From: Stomatohabitans albus
GTDB lineage: Bacteria > Actinomycetota > Nitriliruptoria > Euzebyales > Euzebyaceae
Direction: 5' to 3'
Length of the DNA stretch: 64,000 nt
NCBI RefSeq assembly: GCF_036336025.1
Contig: NZ_JAYKKE010000001.1
Location: forward strand, 837,610-901,609
Part shown: piece after piece, positions 8,111 through 16,755 of the stretch
How positions within the stretch are numbered: position 1 is the stretch's first letter
Layout of the letters: each line of letters begins with the position of its first letter
Notes under the pieces: model-generated
Seen by the model: the letters and a program-made list of their open reading frames with translations, nothing else
What the model was told of the DNA's origin: nothing
Databases searched by the model: none
Position numbers and translations under genes: made by a program

Positions 8111-8256
8111 ATAGATTTATTCATGCAATACCGTCAGGTAAAAGGAGGTCGCGCTACCTCCTGCTATGCATCAAAGGCCTTCACTGTTTCCGCCACCTGG
8201 TGGGATTTCTACAGCACGTTATGGCTATGTAATAGCTTGTAGCTGAGTAAAGACGC

Positions 8257-8287
8257 TAAAAAGCCCCACACCAAAAGGTGTGAGGCT
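8257..8287 (-). terminator. intrinsic terminator of the small Cys-containing protein gene
   Basis: On the minus strand a stem AGCC-CACACC/GGTGTG-GGCT is followed by TTTTTAG, just beyond the stop of the gene at 8306-8578. Confidence 0.8.
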
Positions 8288-8305
8288 GGTCTTGTCTTGG
8301 ACCTC

Positions 8306-8578
8306 TTAGACGTGGCAGGGTTCAACCATTGAAGGTAGGTCGAATGCCAAGTCGGCCAAATGGCCAACACAGCAACGGTGCCCATCAAGGTGCTTTGGGT
8401 CTGCTGTGGCGCGCAGGGCCTGTACACGTTCACTTACCGGTAGGCACGCTACAGCTTCAAGGTCAACGGTGTTAATGGCAGCTTCAATCGTTTTACGGCA
8501 GCATGCGAACACCGGCGTGCCATCACGCCAGGGTTGATCGAACTGGGCTAAAAGTTCGGCTTGTTTCAAGGTTGTCAT
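8306..8578 (-). CDS. hypothetical Cys/His-containing protein
   Basis: A 90-residue protein. ATG 8578 is chosen over an upstream ATG because GGGAGG lies 6 bases before it. I recognise no family. Two vicinal cysteine pairs (ACCRKTIE at about 27-34 and HRCCVGHL at about 68-75), a single Cys in EAVACLP and a C-terminal PCHV suggest a metal-binding or redox-active small protein. It lies downstream of proC on the same strand with its own terminator. Confidence 0.6.
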   Translation of the reverse strand: MTTLKQAELLAQFDQPWRDGTPVFACCRKTIEAAINTVDLEAVACLPVSERVQALRATADPKHLDGHRCCVGHLADLAFDLPSMVEPCHV

Positions 8579-8827
8579 ATTGATCCTCCCATCAACATCC
8601 ACAGGCCTTCATAGTAAGGACGATAGGTTGTAATCACCTGTCGTGCCGCTGTAAGAGTAAATAGTCTATAGGGTCTGGCCATTAGGCCTTTCCCTTTGAC
8701 AGGGTTTTACGATTCTCCCCATCAATAGCGGCAATCCTTTGCCTTGCATTAACACAGGCATCAGATCCCATACACGCACTGTAGCGTAGCGCGCAACCGT
8801 TCTAGATAGCGTGATTGGGGCATCTGC

Positions 8828-9619
8828 CTAAGACAGTTCAACACCACGGTCATGTGCCGCTTGTACGGCAGCCATCGTGGCCGCCCGTAAGCCTGCCTGT
8901 TCAGCTGCAGCCATGCCCGCAATGGTCGTACCACCAGGGCTGCACACGGCCTTGCGCAGCACACCAGGGTCAGTGCCAGTTTCTTTGACTAGTGCAGCAG
9001 TGGCTTCCATCGTTGATGCGGCCATCTGGGTAGCCGCATCGTAGGACAACCCGTTTGCCACCCCGGCGTCAATGACTGCTTCAAGAACGGTTAAAAACCA
9101 GGCCGGAGCGCTACCAGCCACCCCGATAACGGCGTTGATGAGATGCTCAGGTACCTCAGTGACCGTGCCAGCCGGCTCAAGTACCTGGCGTGCGCGAGCC
9201 ATGTCGGCTTCGGTGGCCAATGCCCCATAGCTGACCGAGGTAGCCGACTTACCAATGCGTGCACCGAGGTTCGGCATGGCGCGGATGACATGGGCACCAG
9301 GAATCGCTTCTTCTATGGCGGCACTCGTCACCCCAGCAGCCAAACTGAGCAGCGTGACACCTGGTGCAAGGTCACTTGCTACAGATTTGAGCACATCAGT
9401 GAGTTGGTGAGGTTTCACGCCGAGGACAACAAGATCGGCGTCGTGCACAAGAACCCGAGCGTTCACCCCAGCAACCACACCAAACTCATCGGCCACTAAT
9501 TCGGCTCGTTCTGGCCGACTCGTCACGGCTCTGAAATGTGCAGGTTCACCGCCATTAGCGAGATTAGCTGCCAAGACAGCCTTACCTATCGTTCCACAAC
9601 CCAATATCGTCGTAATCAC
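8828..9619 (-). CDS. proC: pyrroline-5-carboxylate reductase
   Basis: A 263-residue cytosolic NAD(P)H enzyme for the last step of proline synthesis. The Rossmann motif ILGCGTIGKAV starts at residue 5. The C-terminal signature KAVCSPGGTTIAGMAA (about 215-230) is the ProC pattern. GTG 9619 is chosen because it overlaps the stop of the mshA-like gene (GTGA) and gives the expected length; an upstream in-frame start would add 22 residues that fit nothing. Confidence 0.93.
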   Translation of the reverse strand: MITTILGCGTIGKAVLAANLANGGEPAHFRAVTSRPERAELVADEFGVVAGVNARVLVHDADLVVLGVKPHQLTDVLKSVASDLAPGVTLLSLAAGVTSAAIEEAIPGAHVIRAMPNLGARIGKSATSVSYGALATEADMARARQVLEPAGTVTEVPEHLINAVIGVAGSAPAWFLTVLEAVIDAGVANGLSYDAATQMAASTMEATAALVKETGTDPGVLRKAVCSPGGTTIAGMAAAEQAGLRAATMAAVQAAHDRGVELS

Positions 9620-10818
9620 GCTGTTTTCCTTTTGGCCAGGACCGATTCGTAAGCGTCGATCGTACGTGAAATAGTTGCATCCCATGAAAAGCGTTTAGCG
9701 GTGACGAGCGCACGCTGTTGGTAGGCCTGGTAGACGGGTTGAGAGGATGTGATTTGTTCAACCGCCCATGCCATCCCAGGGGCGTCATTAACGGGCACTA
9801 ACATGCCGCCTCGATGCCCACCGAGCACATGCATCAGCCCATCAATATCACTCGCCACGACCGGGGTGCCACAGGCCTGGGCTTCAAGTGCCACAAGCCC
9901 AAATGACTCGGTGTGGCTAGGTACGAGTACAACATCACTTTGACGGAACATGCGTGCCAAGTCAGGCCGATCCATGGCAGGTAGGCAGGTGACCTGATCA
10001 CCAACACCAAGTTGTGATGCAAGGGAGAGCAAATCCTCTGGCCGCATTCCGTTTCGACCGGATGGTCCACCCACAATCGTAAGGTGGGCACGACGATTCA
10101 GGTAGGCAATAGTCTTGACGGCAACATCAGGTGCTTTCAAGGGTTGAAGGCGGCCAGCAAAAAGAATGTTCAGTGGCTTCGTCAGATCCCATGGCGCACG
10201 TAAATCAGGTTGGGGTGGGTAGAAGCAGCGTAAATCTACGCCAGGCTCAATAACCCGAACACGGGCGCCTGGAACGTGTTCTCCTAGCCACAATGCTTCT
10301 GCCGGGGCTGGCGCACTGACCAAGTCAGCGTGACCGGCAAGCCAGTACTCAGCCTGCACACGATGCTCAGGTTCGGGTACGTCACCGTGGGCTAAGCGCT
10401 CGTTTTTAATCCCGCCCAACGTATGAAATGTTTGCACAACAGGACGGGTGAATAAACCACCCAACCCGGCTGCTGCACACCCACTCAACCAATAGTGACC
10501 ATGCCAAAGATCAATAGTCGGGGCAACCGGATGGCTGAGGATACCCCGAACAAAATCAGGGATAAGGTCAGCAAGGTCTTCTTTACTGGCCTCCTCTGGG
10601 CCGGCTGGAATGTGGTGGACGACCACGCCGCTATCGGTGAAGACCACCCCGGCTTGGGTTGGGTCATACCGTCGTGTAAACACGTGAACACGATGACCTT
10701 GGCGTACAAGCCCATCAGCAAGTGCCGCGACATAGACGTTTAATCCCCCACCATCCCCGGTTCCCGGACGAATAAGCGGGGAGGTGTGAAAGGAAACGAG
10801 GCCAACCGTGAGGGACAT
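9616..10818 (-). CDS. mshA: GT4 glycosyltransferase, probably D-inositol-3-phosphate glycosyltransferase
   Basis: A 400-residue GT-B fold glycosyltransferase of family 4. The N-terminal GDGGGLNVYVAALADGL (residues 21-37) and the C-terminal-domain opening FAGRLQPLKAPD (about 221-232) closely follow actinobacterial MshA. The nucleotide-sugar glutamate motif HTESFGLVALEAQACG is at about 313-328. MshA joins GlcNAc to inositol-3-phosphate in the first step of mycothiol synthesis. An mshD homologue elsewhere in the window supports this, but a related GT4 of other specificity is possible. It sits between rsiG and proC in one minus-strand operon. Confidence 0.75.
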   Translation of the reverse strand: MSLTVGLVSFHTSPLIRPGTGDGGGLNVYVAALADGLVRQGHRVHVFTRRYDPTQAGVVFTDSGVVVHHIPAGPEEASKEDLADLIPDFVRGILSHPVAPTIDLWHGHYWLSGCAAAGLGGLFTRPVVQTFHTLGGIKNERLAHGDVPEPEHRVQAEYWLAGHADLVSAPAPAEALWLGEHVPGARVRVIEPGVDLRCFYPPQPDLRAPWDLTKPLNILFAGRLQPLKAPDVAVKTIAYLNRRAHLTIVGGPSGRNGMRPEDLLSLASQLGVGDQVTCLPAMDRPDLARMFRQSDVVLVPSHTESFGLVALEAQACGTPVVASDIDGLMHVLGGHRGGMLVPVNDAPGMAWAVEQITSSQPVYQAYQQRALVTAKRFSWDATISRTIDAYESVLAKRKTA

Positions 10819-10823
10819 GCCCT

Positions 10824-11372
10824 CTAGGGTGTCACAATATCTTCGATTGTGGTCGTACCTTCACGGTATCGGCGTACCAGCTCTTGCTGAAGGGCATCCA
10901 AATGGTCAAGCACTTTGCGACGGGTCGTGCTCACCCACTGCACCTCACCCGTTACTTGGTCGACAAGGGCACTCACTTCGTCAACAGACATATCCGGTAT
11001 GTTGCCCAACGGCACATCTTCAATAACCAGGTCACCACGTCGGCGCCCAATAGGTTCTTGAGCTGTATACATGTGGCGATGGGCGGTTGGCATGGTAGCC
11101 GCATTAATAGCCTGATCTCCGTCACTGAATAGGTTAGAGATAGCTTCTACACGTGCAGCTTGGTCAGCGACATCAGAGCCACGAACGTTCAGTTCGTGCT
11201 GCAATACATCAAGCTGGCCAAGAAGGACACGGCGAGCATAACTGAGCCGGTCTTCCTCTTCCCGGCAGTCATCGCGCATCGTCCTTAACTCGGCAGCAGA
11301 CTTGCTGTCCATGTCGGCTAAGAAATCTTCGGCAGTTACACGATCAATACGGCGGCGTGCTGGACTGTTCAT
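10824..11372 (-). CDS. rsiG: RsiG-like c-di-GMP-responsive anti-sigma factor
   Basis: A 182-residue, largely helical protein that I match to RsiG, the anti-sigma factor that holds WhiG when bound to cyclic di-GMP in Streptomyces. Two coiled-coil helices are visible. The first carries E-x3-SYARR and GQLDVLQHEL (about residues 38-63). The second carries TRRKVLDHLDALQQEL then RRYREG (about 147-171). The published motif is E(X)3S(X)2R(X)3Q(X)3D; here helix 1 keeps E, S, R and D, while the Q position appears as Leu and helix 2 is more divergent. ATG 11372 is used. No whiG is in the window. Confidence 0.7.
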   Translation of the reverse strand: MNSPARRRIDRVTAEDFLADMDSKSAAELRTMRDDCREEEDRLSYARRVLLGQLDVLQHELNVRGSDVADQAARVEAISNLFSDGDQAINAATMPTAHRHMYTAQEPIGRRRGDLVIEDVPLGNIPDMSVDEVSALVDQVTGEVQWVSTTRRKVLDHLDALQQELVRRYREGTTTIEDIVTP

Positions 11373-11383
11373 CGTGCACAATG

Positions 11384-12814
11384 CTAATCGTTAGGACCGC
11401 ACAAGCTACGTGTTAACTCGTATGGAGGTACAGGCCCGCCATGATTGGGGTGGAATTGGAAGTGCAAGTGCGGAGGGGTTGACTGAGCGTTGCCCGTGTT
11501 CCCCACGGCACCCATCACGTCACCCACCTTCATTTGTTGTCCATCAGTGACGTACACCGCATCCATGTGCGCGTAGTAATACTTATGTCCCAAAGAATCA
11601 ACAAAGTTGATGCTGAGCCCACCGAGCCGGTTCCAGTACGCCCGTTCAACATGGCCGTCTGCTACGGCATAAATGGGTGTGCCTTTCGCGGCCATCATGT
11701 CCACACCCTTGTGGGTTCGCCCACCAGAACGTGGGAAGCCCCAAGAGTCGATAAAGCTCACCGGATGTCCTACCGGACAAGTCATGACCTGTTGTGCGCC
11801 ATTGATGGTAGCCATACGCCACAAGTCCCAACCAGCGTTCATATTTTGAGCTTGGGCGGGGATCGGGCTCACCACAACCTGTGTACCGTCCGGGCTCACC
11901 GTGCGCGCTTGTTGAGCCGCCTGCTGGGCTGCTCGGGCAGCCGCTTCAGCTGCAGCTTGAGCATCGAGGCGGGCACGCGCAGCTTTACGGGTTGCTTCGA
12001 GGGTTGCGCGAGCTTCGGTCAGGTTTTGATTGCCCTGTTCAAGTGCCTTATTTAATGCTTCACTGGACGCTTCTAACTCATTGATTTCTGCAAGTGCAGC
12101 ACGCGCAGATGTTGATGCAATTTGGAAGTTCTCACGGTCAAGGGAGGCTGCATGTTCGAGCTGGCGGATGTGTTCATCAGCACGTTCAATCGCCCGTCGG
12201 ATTGATTCACCGCTGTGTAATGAATCATTGATATTGGTTGCATTACCGGCAGACAAGGGGTCTGCCTTGGTGATGGTTGCCGGTGACTTGTAGGCCGTCC
12301 GCACCAGCTTTGCGCGTTCGTCCTTAGCTTCTTGAATACGCTTAGCGGCTGCCCGAATTTCATCTGGCTTGCCATGCAGTTCTTCAAGCAAACGAGTGGC
12401 GTGACCTTGGGCGATTTCATACCGGCGGGTACGGCCTTCAAGGTTCGCTTGGGTTTCTTTGACCCAGTCACTCAACCGGTCAACATTGGTCCGTGCCGCA
12501 ACCACATCAGGTTCAGCTTCAACCCGTTGGGTCATCTCATCGGGTTGGGCAGGGGTGACGTCCAGGTTCTCCACAGGTTGTTGTGGAAGGGCTTGGTCAT
12601 CACCGCTGGAATCACCAACGTCGAAGCCTGCAAAGGTATCGCCCAAATTGTCGGCAGGTGCAGGTTGTTCAGAACCTTGTTCAACAAACTGCAGTCCGCC
12701 AAGGTGCTCAGATTGCACATGTTGGAACCCGCCAGCTTGACCGATGGCTGGGTTGGCAAGAGAACCAGCGCCAATGCCGATAGCAGCAAAGGCGAGGGCG
12801 ATACGGGAATTCAC
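11384..12814 (-). CDS. secreted coiled-coil M23 family metallopeptidase
   Basis: A 476-residue exported peptidoglycan hydrolase or divisome-type activator. An N-terminal signal peptide (residues 1-25, ending NPAIGQA) is followed by a long Ala/Glu/Arg-rich coiled coil (about 90-300) and a C-terminal M23 domain. The zinc residues HKGVD (about 368) and HLHF (about 450) are both present, so catalysis is plausible. It is a GTG start with AGG 8 bases upstream. The rsiG gene starts just after its stop, which links the two transcriptionally. Confidence 0.88.
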   Translation of the reverse strand: MNSRIALAFAAIGIGAGSLANPAIGQAGGFQHVQSEHLGGLQFVEQGSEQPAPADNLGDTFAGFDVGDSSGDDQALPQQPVENLDVTPAQPDEMTQRVEAEPDVVAARTNVDRLSDWVKETQANLEGRTRRYEIAQGHATRLLEELHGKPDEIRAAAKRIQEAKDERAKLVRTAYKSPATITKADPLSAGNATNINDSLHSGESIRRAIERADEHIRQLEHAASLDRENFQIASTSARAALAEINELEASSEALNKALEQGNQNLTEARATLEATRKAARARLDAQAAAEAAARAAQQAAQQARTVSPDGTQVVVSPIPAQAQNMNAGWDLWRMATINGAQQVMTCPVGHPVSFIDSWGFPRSGGRTHKGVDMMAAKGTPIYAVADGHVERAYWNRLGGLSINFVDSLGHKYYYAHMDAVYVTDGQQMKVGDVMGAVGNTGNAQSTPPHLHFQFHPNHGGPVPPYELTRSLCGPND

Positions 12815-12832
12815 AACGGATACCTCATAGGA

Positions 12833-13348
12833 TTAATGGGATTGACCAGGCATGGCCGGTTTGGGATCAGCCGCTTCGTAATTGGCGAGTGCCTGAGCAA
12901 TCTCAGATTCCGCAGCGTCACGATCACGCCAGCCACGAATTTCTACGGCTTTATTTTCCAAATCCTTATAGCGAGCAAAAAAATGTTCGACTTCTCGCAG
13001 GACGTGCGGTGGTAAATCTGCCAATGTTTCACAGTGTGACCAGCGAGGATCGTTGGCACTCACACCAACGATTTTTTGGTCTTCACCTTTGTCATCTGCC
13101 ATGTCTAACATGCCCAGGACCTTTGTTGGTACCGTGCATCCAGGGAATGTGGGGTGGCTCATGAGGATAAGAACGTCCAATGGATCGCCATCACCGCCCA
13201 ACGAATTAGGAATAAACCCATAGTCACCCGGATAGAACATTGGGCTGAACAGCACACGGTCGAGGACGAAGCCACCGACTTCGTGATCCCATTCGTACTT
13301 GTTATGACTCCCAGCGGGGATCTCAACAAACACATTGACGATAGACAT
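12833..13348 (-). CDS. ppa: inorganic pyrophosphatase
   Basis: A 171-residue family I soluble pyrophosphatase. The active-site signature DGDPLDVLIL is at about residues 53-62. EIPAGSHNKYEWD at the N-terminus and the last conserved stretch YKDLENKAVEIRGW are typical. ATG 13348 with AAAGG upstream gives the usual bacterial length; an upstream in-frame start would add 46 unrelated residues. It is followed 18 bases later by the M23 gene on the same strand. Confidence 0.95.
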   Translation of the reverse strand: MSIVNVFVEIPAGSHNKYEWDHEVGGFVLDRVLFSPMFYPGDYGFIPNSLGGDGDPLDVLILMSHPTFPGCTVPTKVLGMLDMADDKGEDQKIVGVSANDPRWSHCETLADLPPHVLREVEHFFARYKDLENKAVEIRGWRDRDAAESEIAQALANYEAADPKPAMPGQSH

Positions 13349-13412
13349 TAGGTACCTTTCAAGGAGATGAAAAAGGGAACAAGATAAAACGCAAAATGGG
13401 CCGACAACGATG

Positions 13413-14279
13413 CTAATGCAATGGCGTGTTGTCAGATGTGTTACGCCAGCCGCCGGGAATAGCCCACTTGGCTCCGATGACCTCAACTACAGGTAGAGAC
13501 TGACGTTCCAATGGAATTGTTTCGGGTGCTTTACCGTCATTTAATGAAATCATGGCTAAAGCATGGGTCCCATTTGAAGAAGTGATGGGTGCGGGTCGTT
13601 TCTGCTCAGTGATTATTTGACCAACCTGCACTGGCTCAGGCGTTTCGAGTAAGCACAGTGCACGGCGGACTTCGCCGAGGTTGTAAATCTTGGCGATGCT
13701 TTCTTGGCCTGGGTAACAACCCTTTTGCATATGACCGTGCGTTGGTAACAGGCCTAATTCTTGGGTCCGGGTACCGGCGATAATCTCACGTCCCCAACGT
13801 GGAACACCGGCACTAACCCGCCAATTATCCCATCCTTCAACCAGGGGTAGGGGTGCAACGGTTTGGGTGGGCGCGATGATATCGCGGTATCCATAGGGGT
13901 AGGTAACGATCCAGGTGTGTCCTTCGTGCGTAAGTTCGGGGTAGGGGCCAGGAGGAGCCGTACCTGCATGAAGATCGCTATACACGGCCAAATCGGTTCG
14001 GACGTCAATATCTGCTTTAAGTGAAAACCGAAACCGAATGAGTCGTTCAACAACGGTTGTTTCTAATTCTTGGTCAACAACTAGCCATGCGGTCTCCGGA
14101 TCAGGGAGTACCGCCGTTCCAGCCGCAATGATCGCACCCTTGGCCTCTAACCAAAGCCACTCACGTGCGGCTGGTAAGTCAAACGCAACAAGCTGTTGGG
14201 TAAGGAGGAGGTTTAACAGATGATGGGCGTCAGGCCCTTGCACCTGTATCACTCGTAGGTGACGGGCCCAAGTTGGCAT
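13413..14279 (-). CDS. ygfZ: YgfZ/GcvT domain-containing folate-binding protein
   Basis: A 288-residue tetrahydrofolate-binding-fold protein of the YgfZ (Iba57) family, which supports maintenance or repair of certain Fe-S enzymes. The signature KGCYPGQE, with the reactive cysteine, is at about residues 186-193. It lacks the size and substrate features of GcvT. It sits between a lipoprotein gene (6 bases away) and ppa, all on the minus strand. Confidence 0.9.
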   Translation of the reverse strand: MPTWARHLRVIQVQGPDAHHLLNLLLTQQLVAFDLPAAREWLWLEAKGAIIAAGTAVLPDPETAWLVVDQELETTVVERLIRFRFSLKADIDVRTDLAVYSDLHAGTAPPGPYPELTHEGHTWIVTYPYGYRDIIAPTQTVAPLPLVEGWDNWRVSAGVPRWGREIIAGTRTQELGLLPTHGHMQKGCYPGQESIAKIYNLGEVRRALCLLETPEPVQVGQIITEQKRPAPITSSNGTHALAMISLNDGKAPETIPLERQSLPVVEVIGAKWAIPGGWRNTSDNTPLH

Positions 14280-14284
14280 GGGGA

Positions 14285-14599
14285 TTAGCTTTTCTTGGGA
14301 CTACTTGCAACGCGGATGTCATAAATCGGTGCATCCTGGTCATTCTGGCCCTTGTAAGTGACGGTCACTTCATAGGTTTGACTGTCACTTGGGTTAACTA
14401 GTTCGCAGATTGTTTGCTCTTCAGCTTTTAATTTCAATGGATTGGGACAGTTCACCTGTGGTGTTTGGGGAGAGCCAATCTGGGCGGTGAGGGTATCCCC
14501 AACCGTTTTAGCCAATGCGGCCTTATCCGCGGTCGGAGTTGAGCACGCGGCCAACCCAAGGACTGCCAACATGGCGAGGGCAATGAAACGGATGCGCAT
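14285..14599 (-). CDS. DUF4333-like lipoprotein
   Basis: A 104-residue lipoprotein. The signal peptide ends with lipobox LAAC at residues 16-19. The mature part has two further cysteines (VNCPNP and TICELV), spaced as in actinobacterial DUF4333 proteins, and a beta-rich end (TYEVTVTYKGQ). ATG 14599 is chosen because GGAGGT lies upstream. It is probably anchored on the outer face of the cytoplasmic membrane; its function is unknown. ygfZ follows closely on the same strand. Confidence 0.8.
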   Translation of the reverse strand: MRIRFIALAMLAVLGLAACSTPTADKAALAKTVGDTLTAQIGSPQTPQVNCPNPLKLKAEEQTICELVNPSDSQTYEVTVTYKGQNDQDAPIYDIRVASSPKKS

Positions 14600-14643
14600 A
14601 GGGACCTCCAAGCAAAAACAACTAAGTACACACAGCCTAACGC

Positions 14644-15021
14644 TTACCATGTCAAAATCGTGTCAGCTTCATGAATCAACTGCGCTAATTCCTCACGATT
14701 TATGGTGTTGACACCTGGTACGAGGTGCGTAGGGGTTAATCCAGCGGCTGTAAGTGAGTCGTTGAGGGCAACCACTTGAACACCGCTTTCAATGAGACCC
14801 ACCAGGTCACAGTGCGTTGATGAGGCCGGAAACTGAATACCAGAAATCGAATGGCTTTCCACCTGCGCATTGACCGCGGCAAGTTCTACAGAACAGTCAG
14901 TCAGTACGACAGTTAAATCAACATTGCGCATGACGGCGTAAGCGTTGGCTTCTAGTCGTGGGTCGGTATGGACCGGCTCACCAATGGCATGCCGTAACAG
15001 GCTAACAACTTTCTTTGTCAT
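14644..15021 (-). CDS. DsrE-superfamily protein, DsrH/TusB-like position
   Basis: A 125-residue DsrE/F/H-fold protein, the last of three in the operon. The end of the fold, INREELAQLIHEADTILTW, matches the usual C-terminal el..li..ad.vi.W pattern of DsrH/TusB. Cysteines occur in LTDCSVEL and STHCDLVG. Its ATG overlaps the stop of the previous gene (ATGA). DsrEFH/TusDCB proteins relay persulfide sulfur to other enzymes, and a sulfur-relay role is inferred from fold and context. Confidence 0.7.
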   Translation of the reverse strand: MTKKVVSLLRHAIGEPVHTDPRLEANAYAVMRNVDLTVVLTDCSVELAAVNAQVESHSISGIQFPASSTHCDLVGLIESGVQVVALNDSLTAAGLTPTHLVPGVNTINREELAQLIHEADTILTW

Positions 15022-15371
15022 GCATCCACCCCCAAGGTGAGTACCAGGTCAGAAGCGGTGACAATATTCCATAGATCAGATGCGCTACCGAGCACCACTC
15101 CCTTTGTTTGGTTTTCACACAGTCCAAAACATTCAGCGCTTGCTTCATCCACAAGCCAGGTCAAGGCACCTCGGCCACCACCACTTCGGATGAGCTCAGT
15201 TACCGCTCGTGCAAAAGGGGTTGAGCCGGAGGTGTGATGGGTCGCATTGTCGATGGCATAGACACGCACATGGACGCCCCGTTCAAGCATCCGGGTGATC
15301 AGCTTCAAGCACGTCATGGTTCGTTCAGTGACCTGCCCTTGATTGAGAATGACACCAACGGTCGTATTCAT
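15018..15371 (-). CDS. DsrE-superfamily protein, middle subunit
   Basis: A 117-residue DsrE-like protein. The middle segment AECFGLCENQTKGV, with two cysteines at the usual active-site position, precedes the end ASDLVLTLG typical of the family. ATG 15371 is chosen because it overlaps the upstream stop exactly (ATGA); an alternative start two codons earlier is less likely. It is translationally coupled to both neighbours. No sulfite reductase (dsrAB) is in the window. Confidence 0.7.
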   Translation of the reverse strand: MNTTVGVILNQGQVTERTMTCLKLITRMLERGVHVRVYAIDNATHHTSGSTPFARAVTELIRSGGGRGALTWLVDEASAECFGLCENQTKGVVLGSASDLWNIVTASDLVLTLGVDA

Positions 15372-15691
15372 AGCCACACCACCTTCGTTGTAGCATCAAC
15401 AAGCTCATCGGCGATGGTATTGGTATCAACCATCGTGACCCCGTCCGCCAATCGTTTGTGGTCAATGCCTCGACGGGCACACGCCGCCGCTTCAGCATAA
15501 ACGGTGACTTGCTGGTGTAACAGATTTTGAATTAAGGCCGCATTTGGATGGTCATGGCGAGCCAACGGTGTTGCGGCATCACACAACACCACAAGAAGTT
15601 GAGGATGGGCCTCTGCCAGTGATAACGCAATATCAATGCCACTGACGCGTGAGGAACTGAGGAGCACCGTCACATGGGTGCGATGGGTCAT
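15368..15691 (-). CDS. DsrE-superfamily protein, first subunit
   Basis: A 107-residue DsrE-fold protein with the pattern VYAEAAACARRGID (about residues 57-70), which places a Cys where family members carry their sulfur-binding residue. The end IADELVDATTKVVWL is the usual terminal strand. Its ATG overlaps the stop of the regulator gene (ATGA). The three DsrE proteins probably form one hetero-oligomer, as TusBCD and DsrEFH do; this is inference. Confidence 0.7.
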   Translation of the reverse strand: MTHRTHVTVLLSSSRVSGIDIALSLAEAHPQLLVVLCDAATPLARHDHPNAALIQNLLHQQVTVYAEAAACARRGIDHKRLADGVTMVDTNTIADELVDATTKVVWL

Positions 15692-16644
15692 GAATCGGCC
15701 TTTCTGAATAAGAGGCGGATTGCAGGTTGGCCAAGATGATCTTGGGAACGATCCACACTTAATAAATCGTGGTTTGCACGGTCTGCCCAGCGGGCAAAGG
15801 CAGCCGGCGACCCTGGGCCTTCACAGAGTACTTCGAGCAACTCACCGCTATTGAGGGTCGTCATGGTTCGCATCGCTTCAACAACGGCATCGTCGCGGTC
15901 CATACCTCGTGTATCTAATGTGGCGTGCACATGGGCGGTCACATATTGGCCACGACTGGCCGCCTTGCGGATACGGATCGTTGAATCTGGGATCGTGTTG
16001 TTGTCAATATCCAAGCGAGTGCCAAGAGCATCGCCAGCACCCACAATGAGCCCATTAATAAATACTTTCGCAAGTTCTTCATCATGGTTTGCGAGTGGTG
16101 CCGCAAGGTGATCAAACCCAACGACTTCAGCCCAGTCAGCCGTTTTCGCACGAACGGCAATGGTTGGTTCATAGGCCGACAGGGCGTTAGCTATCGTTGT
16201 TGCTATCTGTCCGATGGGCTGGTTGCGATGCGATTGATACCCCGCAAGGTGCGCATTGCCTAATGTCTTGGCAAGCGTCCACCCTAATGATAGTCGGTCA
16301 GGTGGTTCACCATGATGTGAACTGGTTCGTTCAACAAGCGCAACAAGAAACGCAATAACGAGCGGGGTGGACTGTGTGGTGGATGTTGCTGTTTCTTGCT
16401 CAGAAGGTGTAAAGAGCACCGCACGATAGATACGGGCAGGGCGTCCACCTTGTTCACGACGCTGTTCGGTATAGGACACAAGCTTGGCTTGCGTCAACTT
16501 CGTGAGGTGGGTCCTTGCCACATTGGGGTGAATGCCCACCATGGCAGCCACATCTTTAACGGTTTGCCCTTCTTGGGAACCACGCAAAATATCGAGAATC
16601 TGGGTGCGTGTTGGTGAATCAGTGATCGTGTCACTCACTTGCAT
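15688..16644 (-). CDS. winged-HTH regulator fused to a TusA-like domain without the catalytic cysteine
   Basis: A 318-residue protein in three parts. Residues 8-75 form a winged helix (TRTQILDILRG..., then GIHPNVARTHLTKL and GRPARIYR), similar to SufR-type regulators. Residues 90-220 are an unassigned middle domain. Residues 232-318 look TusA-like: TLDTRGMDRDDAVVEAM, then SGELLEVLCEGPGS and FARWADRANHDLLSV. In TusA the motif is RGLxCPxP; here CPxP is replaced by RDDA, so sulfur transfer by that Cys is impossible. One Cys remains, in VLCEGPG. It leads an operon of three DsrE proteins, suggesting a sulfur-state sensor. The ATG has AGGAATC upstream. Confidence 0.8.
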   Translation of the reverse strand: MQVSDTITDSPTRTQILDILRGSQEGQTVKDVAAMVGIHPNVARTHLTKLTQAKLVSYTEQRREQGGRPARIYRAVLFTPSEQETATSTTQSTPLVIAFLVALVERTSSHHGEPPDRLSLGWTLAKTLGNAHLAGYQSHRNQPIGQIATTIANALSAYEPTIAVRAKTADWAEVVGFDHLAAPLANHDEELAKVFINGLIVGAGDALGTRLDIDNNTIPDSTIRIRKAASRGQYVTAHVHATLDTRGMDRDDAVVEAMRTMTTLNSGELLEVLCEGPGSPAAFARWADRANHDLLSVDRSQDHLGQPAIRLLFRKADS

Positions 16645-16755
16645 AGCTGATTCCTATCCTTACCCATACCCCCAGTCTTGCACGTGAATAACGAATAAGA
16701 GGGTCAGGTTCGCTGAGATGGTACCGATAAGGAAGCGAGACGTACGGAGCACCCC

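Noticed and set aside
8166..8246. A 26-codon ORF after comB downstream of an AGGAGG
   Set aside because: The AGGAGG is part of a hairpin stem and too far from the ATG.
15688..16644. Ordinary ArsR/SufR regulator without extra domain
   Set aside because: The last ~90 residues follow the TusA pattern (RGM..., SGELLEVLCEGPGS, FARWADRANHDLL) too closely to be ignored.
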